The notes below the pieces were generated by a model. It was not told the origin of the DNA and did not search any database. It saw nothing but the letters and a program-made list of their open reading frames with translations. A stretch of 16,191 nucleotides of DNA. Source: UMGS1498 sp900552335 (GTDB taxonomy: Bacteria > Bacillota_I > Bacilli_A > RF39 > UBA660). The stretch is taken from the NCBI GenBank assembly GCA_902477075.1, contig CABSFU010000024.1:1-16191 (forward strand), given 5' to 3'. This document shows positions 12,999-16,191 of this stretch, piece by piece (within the stretch, counting starts at the first letter, position 1; every line of letters begins with the position of its first letter). A program made the position numbers and the translations under genes.

Positions 12999-13016
12999 GA
13001 AAAGGAGGATGATAAT

Positions 13017-14564
13017 ATGACAAGTAATAGAGCAGCAGCTTCTATCAAAAATTCAAGTTTTTCAATTATAACACAAGTTTTAACGGTTGTTATTAATTTT
13101 GTTGTAAAGACAATTTTTATATATACTCTAGGTAGTGAATATCTTGGAATTAATGGTTTATTTTCTAATATTATTACGATGTTATCTTTAGCCGATTTAG
13201 GAATTGGTATCGCTATTCCATATAGTCTTTATAAACCATTATCAACGGAAGATCATGAAAAAATTAAATCTTTAATGTATTTTTACAAAAGAATTTATAA
13301 TATTATTGGGATTGCTGTATTAATGATTGGTTTTTCGATAACACCATTTTTGCCATTCCTAATTAAAGAAATGCCAGAAAATATACCACATATTTATTTA
13401 ATTTATATGATGTTTGTTACTCATTCCGCATCTAGTTACTTTTTTGTTTATAAAAAATTTTTAATTGATGCCGATCAAAAAGGATATATTACTAGTAAAA
13501 TTACATTTTTATTCTCAACAGTTTTATCTATTGTTCAAATCATTTTATTACTAACAACTCATAATTTTATTTTATATTTGGGTTCTAGTATTGTAATGGT
13601 TATTTTACAAAATATTTATATTTCTAAGAAGGCAGAACACTTGTACCCTTATTTAAAAGAAAAAAAAGTGCAAGAAATAGATAAACAAGAGTATAAAGAA
13701 ATTAAAAAAAATGTTTCTTCCTTGTTTATCTATAAAATTGGCAGTGTTATTATGAATGGAACCGATAACATTGTAATATCTAAAATAATTGGATTAGTTA
13801 TGGTAGGAATTTATTCTAATTATTTAATGATTATTAATTCAATTTATAACATTTTAAATCAAATTTTTAATGCTATTACATCTAGCATTGGTAATTTAGT
13901 AGTTACTACCAATGAAAAAAGAAGTAGAAATGTATATGAAAATTTAAACTTCTTTACATTTTTACTATATGGAACAGTTTCAATTTGCATTATGGTATTT
14001 ATTAATCCTTTTATTAGAATATGGATTGGTGAAGAATACGTTTTGAGTAATTGGGTTGCCTTTTTAATATCTTTTAATTTGTATATAACAGGTATGCAAA
14101 GTGTCACAACATCATTTCGAAATGCCTATGGCTTATTTTATAAAGCAAAATATCGTCCTATCTTTATGTGTATTTTAAATATTATTATTTCTGTTATTTT
14201 AGCTTATTATTTTGGAATTTCAGGAGTAATTCTTGGTACTATTATTAGTAGACTTATTACAGTTGTTTGGCTTGATCCTTACATCATTTATGAATATGGA
14301 TTTAAAGAAAATGTAAAGGATTTCTATAAACAATATAGCATTTATTTACTTCTTTATTTAATATTAGGTGGAATTACAATGCTTTGCTATCATTATTTAT
14401 CCATTTCAAATCTCGTTGTATTTATCTTATATGGAATCGTTACTTTTTCTCTATTAGTGTCTATAATCTGTCTTTTATTTCACAAAACAAAAGAATTTCG
14501 TTATTTTTATGACTATATGATTCCAAAAATCAACAAATTTTTGAAGAAAAAAAGAGTATCCTAA
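13017..14564 (+). CDS. Wzx/MATE-type polysaccharide flippase
   Basis: A 515-aa integral membrane protein with about 12-14 hydrophobic helices and short loops, starting MTSNRAAASIKNSSFSIITQ. Features typical of the polysaccharide biosynthesis/oligosaccharide flippase superfamily are the N-terminal VVKTIFIYTLGSEYLGINGLFSNIITMLSLADLGIG, the central IGSVIMNGTDNIVISKIIGLVMVGIYSNY, and a Lys-rich C-terminus. It would move undecaprenyl-linked oligosaccharides across the membrane for a surface glycan, and could supply the ligase-like protein at 4408-5664. ATG 13017 is chosen because AAAGGAGG lies 8 nt upstream; an in-frame TTG at 12990 precedes that site. The Cse60-like ORF follows 14 nt later, probably in the same transcript. 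Confidence 0.88.
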   Translation: MTSNRAAASIKNSSFSIITQVLTVVINFVVKTIFIYTLGSEYLGINGLFSNIITMLSLADLGIGIAIPYSLYKPLSTEDHEKIKSLMYFYKRIYNIIGIAVLMIGFSITPFLPFLIKEMPENIPHIYLIYMMFVTHSASSYFFVYKKFLIDADQKGYITSKITFLFSTVLSIVQIILLLTTHNFILYLGSSIVMVILQNIYISKKAEHLYPYLKEKKVQEIDKQEYKEIKKNVSSLFIYKIGSVIMNGTDNIVISKIIGLVMVGIYSNYLMIINSIYNILNQIFNAITSSIGNLVVTTNEKRSRNVYENLNFFTFLLYGTVSICIMVFINPFIRIWIGEEYVLSNWVAFLISFNLYITGMQSVTTSFRNAYGLFYKAKYRPIFMCILNIIISVILAYYFGISGVILGTIISRLITVVWLDPYIIYEYGFKENVKDFYKQYSIYLLLYLILGGITMLCYHYLSISNLVVFILYGIVTFSLLVSIICLLFHKTKEFRYFYDYMIPKINKFLKKKRVS

Positions 14565-14578
14565 AAAGGGTGATAAAC

Positions 14579-14746
14579 TTGAAAGTAAAATTATTTGATG
14601 AATCGCATGAATTAGATTTAGAAAAATCGGTTAATGATTTTTTACAAAATGATATTGATGTGATTGATATAAAATATCAAGTTGCTATTAGTGTTTTTTC
14701 AGAAGAACAGGTATATTGTTATTCTGCAATGATCATTTATCATTAA
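14579..14746 (+). CDS. Cse60-like sporulation-associated small protein (55 aa)
   Basis: Start TTG 14579 follows AAAAAGGGTGAT by 5-6 nt. The sequence reads LKVKLFDESHELDLEKSVND at the start, then VIDIKYQVAISVFSEEQVYCYSAMIIYH. KVKLFDExHExDLE, IDIKYQVA and QxYCxSAMIIY are the pattern I recall for Bacillus Cse60, a small protein expressed in sporulation whose function is poorly known. The length matches that family. Linkage to a flippase rather than to sporulation genes is notable. The organism may be spore-forming or descend from spore-formers. Recognition is from memory and not from a search. Confidence 0.75.
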   Translation: MKVKLFDESHELDLEKSVNDFLQNDIDVIDIKYQVAISVFSEEQVYCYSAMIIYH

Positions 14747-14765
14747 GAATTTGATGATGAATTAC

Positions 14766-14794
14766 TTGAAAAATGTATTTAATTTTGATATAGT
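14766..14794 (+). promoter_or_regulatory. Promoter of pilin-like gene D
   Basis: TTGAAA (14766-14771), a 17-nt spacer, TATAGT (14789-14794) with extended TGA. From TACTTGAAAAATG onward it is identical to promoter E for more than 60 nt. Confidence 0.75.
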
Positions 14795-14821
14795 GAATAT
14801 GTAAATAAAAATAGTAATATA

Positions 14822-14896
14822 GTTTGTAGATAGCAAATTTTTAGTGTTTACTATATGCAAACGGGGGGGGGGTATTTTAAATACCTCTTCTTTTTT
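14822..14896 (+). promoter_or_regulatory. Pilin leader D: hairpin plus G10 tract
   Basis: The hairpin spans 14822-14862, with a C-A mismatch where the left arm is B-type (AGCAAA) and the right arm is C-type (TTTACT). This suggests recombination inside the hairpin. Ten Gs follow (14863-14872), then TATTTTAAATACC and TCTTCTTTTTT. Confidence 0.75.
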
Positions 14897-14924
14897 GTTG
14901 CTATAAAAAGGAAGGATGAAGAAC

Positions 14925-15938
14925 ATGAAAAAAGGATTTACATTAATTGAATTATTAGCTGTGATTGTTATATTATCCGTGATTACCTTAATCACCATAC
15001 CCATGATAACAAATGTAATAGAGGAAAGTAAAAAGAAAGCACTTATGTCTAGTGTACAAGGAATATTAGATTCGACTAATTATTTTACAATAAGTCATGA
15101 GGCAGGAGTCTATGAATTTTTATTTGATAAGGAACACAAAGGAAGTACAAAAAAAGGAGAAAGTCTAGATTATAGAGGAACCATAGATGGAGAAGGAAAA
15201 CTCTATTTAGACAAAGAAGGAAATACAAGTATATGTATCTCCAATGATAAATATTATGCATATAAAAACTATAATAGTGGAATTATCGTAGGAGAAAGAA
15301 AAGCTGGAAATTGTATCATAGGATTTGATGCCTTAACAAATAAATATGTAGCAATGTTAGATAATGGAACAGGAAATGTTAGTAATGTATATTCCAAAGA
15401 TGAAGTAAATAACTTAGTAGATGAAAAAGCAACAGAATTAAATAATAAAATAACAAACAATACAAATGAAATCACAAACATGAAAAGTAATATAGGAGAA
15501 TTACAAAATAATTTAAATAACTATGCTTTACAAAGTGAATTGGATAAGACAAATACCAATGTAGAAAACTTATCTAGTTTAGTAAGCAGTAATCAATCGG
15601 TTATGAGTAATTTTAATAATAAATTAAATGAATTTTCAAAGAAAAATATATCTTCAACAGATGGCTGGAATGGCGTAGGATTATATAATTATACGAATAA
15701 ATTTACTTCTTTTACAGCTCCGAAAGATTGTATTGTTATGATACAGATTGCAAAGGATAATACGGAAACATCATATAATGCATCCTTTATGGTTAATGGC
15801 TTTATAAGAGATGTATTTATTGGAATGAGTGTACCTTATACAAGTGGAATTTTCTATATATCTATGAATAAAAATGATGTATTAACTATTGATGATGATG
15901 ATTATAAACATCATATGATATATATATCATATAGATAG
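14925..15938 (+). CDS. Pilin-like variable surface protein D (337 aa)
   Basis: Prepilin signal MKKGFTLIELLAVIVILSV (cleavage after Gly4), then the family body, A-like around residues 45-58 (QGILDSTNYFTISHEAG), and the two cysteines in SICIS and GNCIIGF. The stalk is C-like (VDEKATELNNKI, then NNYALQSELDKTNTNVENLSS). The unique head of about 95-100 residues begins near KNISSTDGWNGVGLYNYTNK, has FTAPKDCIVMIQIAKDN, and ends HHMIYISYR. Its fold looks like a small beta sandwich of the kind found at tail-fibre or C1q-like tips, but this is only an impression. ATG 14925 follows AAAAGGAAGG by about 9 nt; ATG 14916 is too close to that site. Confidence 0.88.
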   Translation: MKKGFTLIELLAVIVILSVITLITIPMITNVIEESKKKALMSSVQGILDSTNYFTISHEAGVYEFLFDKEHKGSTKKGESLDYRGTIDGEGKLYLDKEGNTSICISNDKYYAYKNYNSGIIVGERKAGNCIIGFDALTNKYVAMLDNGTGNVSNVYSKDEVNNLVDEKATELNNKITNNTNEITNMKSNIGELQNNLNNYALQSELDKTNTNVENLSSLVSSNQSVMSNFNNKLNEFSKKNISSTDGWNGVGLYNYTNKFTSFTAPKDCIVMIQIAKDNTETSYNASFMVNGFIRDVFIGMSVPYTSGIFYISMNKNDVLTIDDDDYKHHMIYISYR

Positions 15939-16043
15939 TAATTAAATGTGGCGTGCATATTAATATAAAAGGTAATTTTAAAAATAGTATGATTAAAATT
16001 ATTGTAAAGAAGTACTATTGTGAAATTATATAAAAAACAATAC

Positions 16044-16072
16044 TTGAAAAATGTATTTAATTTTGATATAGT
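16044..16072 (+). promoter_or_regulatory. Promoter of a further pilin-like gene (E)
   Basis: TTGAAA (16044-16049), a 17-nt spacer, TATAGT (16067-16072) with extended TGA. It is a duplicate of promoter D. Confidence 0.75.
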
Positions 16073-16099
16073 GAATATGTAAATAAAAATAGTAATATA

Positions 16100-16191
16100 G
16101 TTTGTAGATAGTAAATTTTTAACGTTTGCCATTTGCAAACGGGGGGGGGGTATTTTAAATACCTCTTCTTTTTTGTTGCTATAAAAAGGAA
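16100..16191 (+). promoter_or_regulatory. Pilin leader E: hairpin plus G10 tract, cut by the window end
   Basis: The hairpin spans 16100-16140, ten Gs lie at 16141-16150, then TATTTTAAATACC, TCTTCTTTTTT and the start of a C/D-type ribosome binding region (TATAAAAAGGAA) at the last base. By analogy with D, the start codon of another family member should lie about 20 nt beyond the window. Confidence 0.75.

Noticed and set aside
14762..15004. Minus-strand ORFs across the leaders and pilin N-termini, present at several copies and containing PPP from the G tract.
   Set aside because: They are mirror images of conserved sense sequence, have no ribosome binding site or recognisable product, and their frame depends on tract length.

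Overview
The window is very AT-rich DNA that uses the standard bacterial code (Trp is TGG; TGA is a stop, for example at the end of dnaB and of the 46-aa ORF). It carries a Bacillus-type dnaB-dnaI pair, a T-box-controlled thrS and a 55-aa protein resembling sporulation protein Cse60. This points to a low-GC Bacillota, class Bacilli, probably an uncultured host-associated lineage. That placement is inferred from gene content only.

Layout. 1-416: 3' end of a pilin-like gene (copy 0), ending in a hairpin shared with the convergent gene. 436-1932 (minus): a short, divergent formate-tetrahydrofolate ligase. 2054-5664: tight cluster dnaB, dnaI, a 46-aa coiled-coil ORF and an O-antigen-ligase-like membrane protein. 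5689-9954: three pilin-like genes (A, B, C), with an apparent type I toxin-antitoxin module in front of A and of C. 9955-12627: a Thr T-box leader, an unrecognised 187-aa gene and thrS. 12628-12965: apparently non-coding or decayed DNA. 13017-14746: a Wzx/MATE-type flippase and the Cse60-like ORF. 14766-15938: pilin-like gene D. 16044-16191: promoter and leader of another copy (E), cut by the window end.

The main story is a dispersed surface-protein family. Each full member has a type IV prepilin-like N-terminus (GFTLIELLAVIVILS), a nearly invariant ~150-residue body with two cysteines, a coiled-coil stalk resembling phage tail-fibre stalks, and a C-terminal head of ~95-115 residues that differs completely between copies. 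Each gene is preceded by the same promoter type and a conserved leader: a ~16-bp hairpin, a pure or nearly pure G tract of 9-10 bases, then a short palindrome and pyrimidine run that can pair with the G tract. Tract length and purity differ between copies. I infer a phase-variable attenuator in front of a set of alternative binding heads.

The second system is an unlisted pair of tiny genes. On the minus strand, a 25-aa hydrophobic peptide (5814-5891 and 8590-8667) has a good ribosome binding site. On the plus strand, a ~86-nt two-hairpin RNA with a near-consensus promoter and a terminator runs into the peptide's stop codon. This convergent 3'-overlap is the architecture of type I toxin-antitoxin loci such as txpA/RatA and bsrG/SR4. 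The repeated block carries the module together with the pilin promoter and leader.

In Bacillus, dnaB-dnaI lies close to thrS. Here that neighbourhood appears to have been opened by the surface-structure genes (ligase-like protein, pilins, flippase), so the region looks like an expanding accessory locus inside a conserved core cluster.
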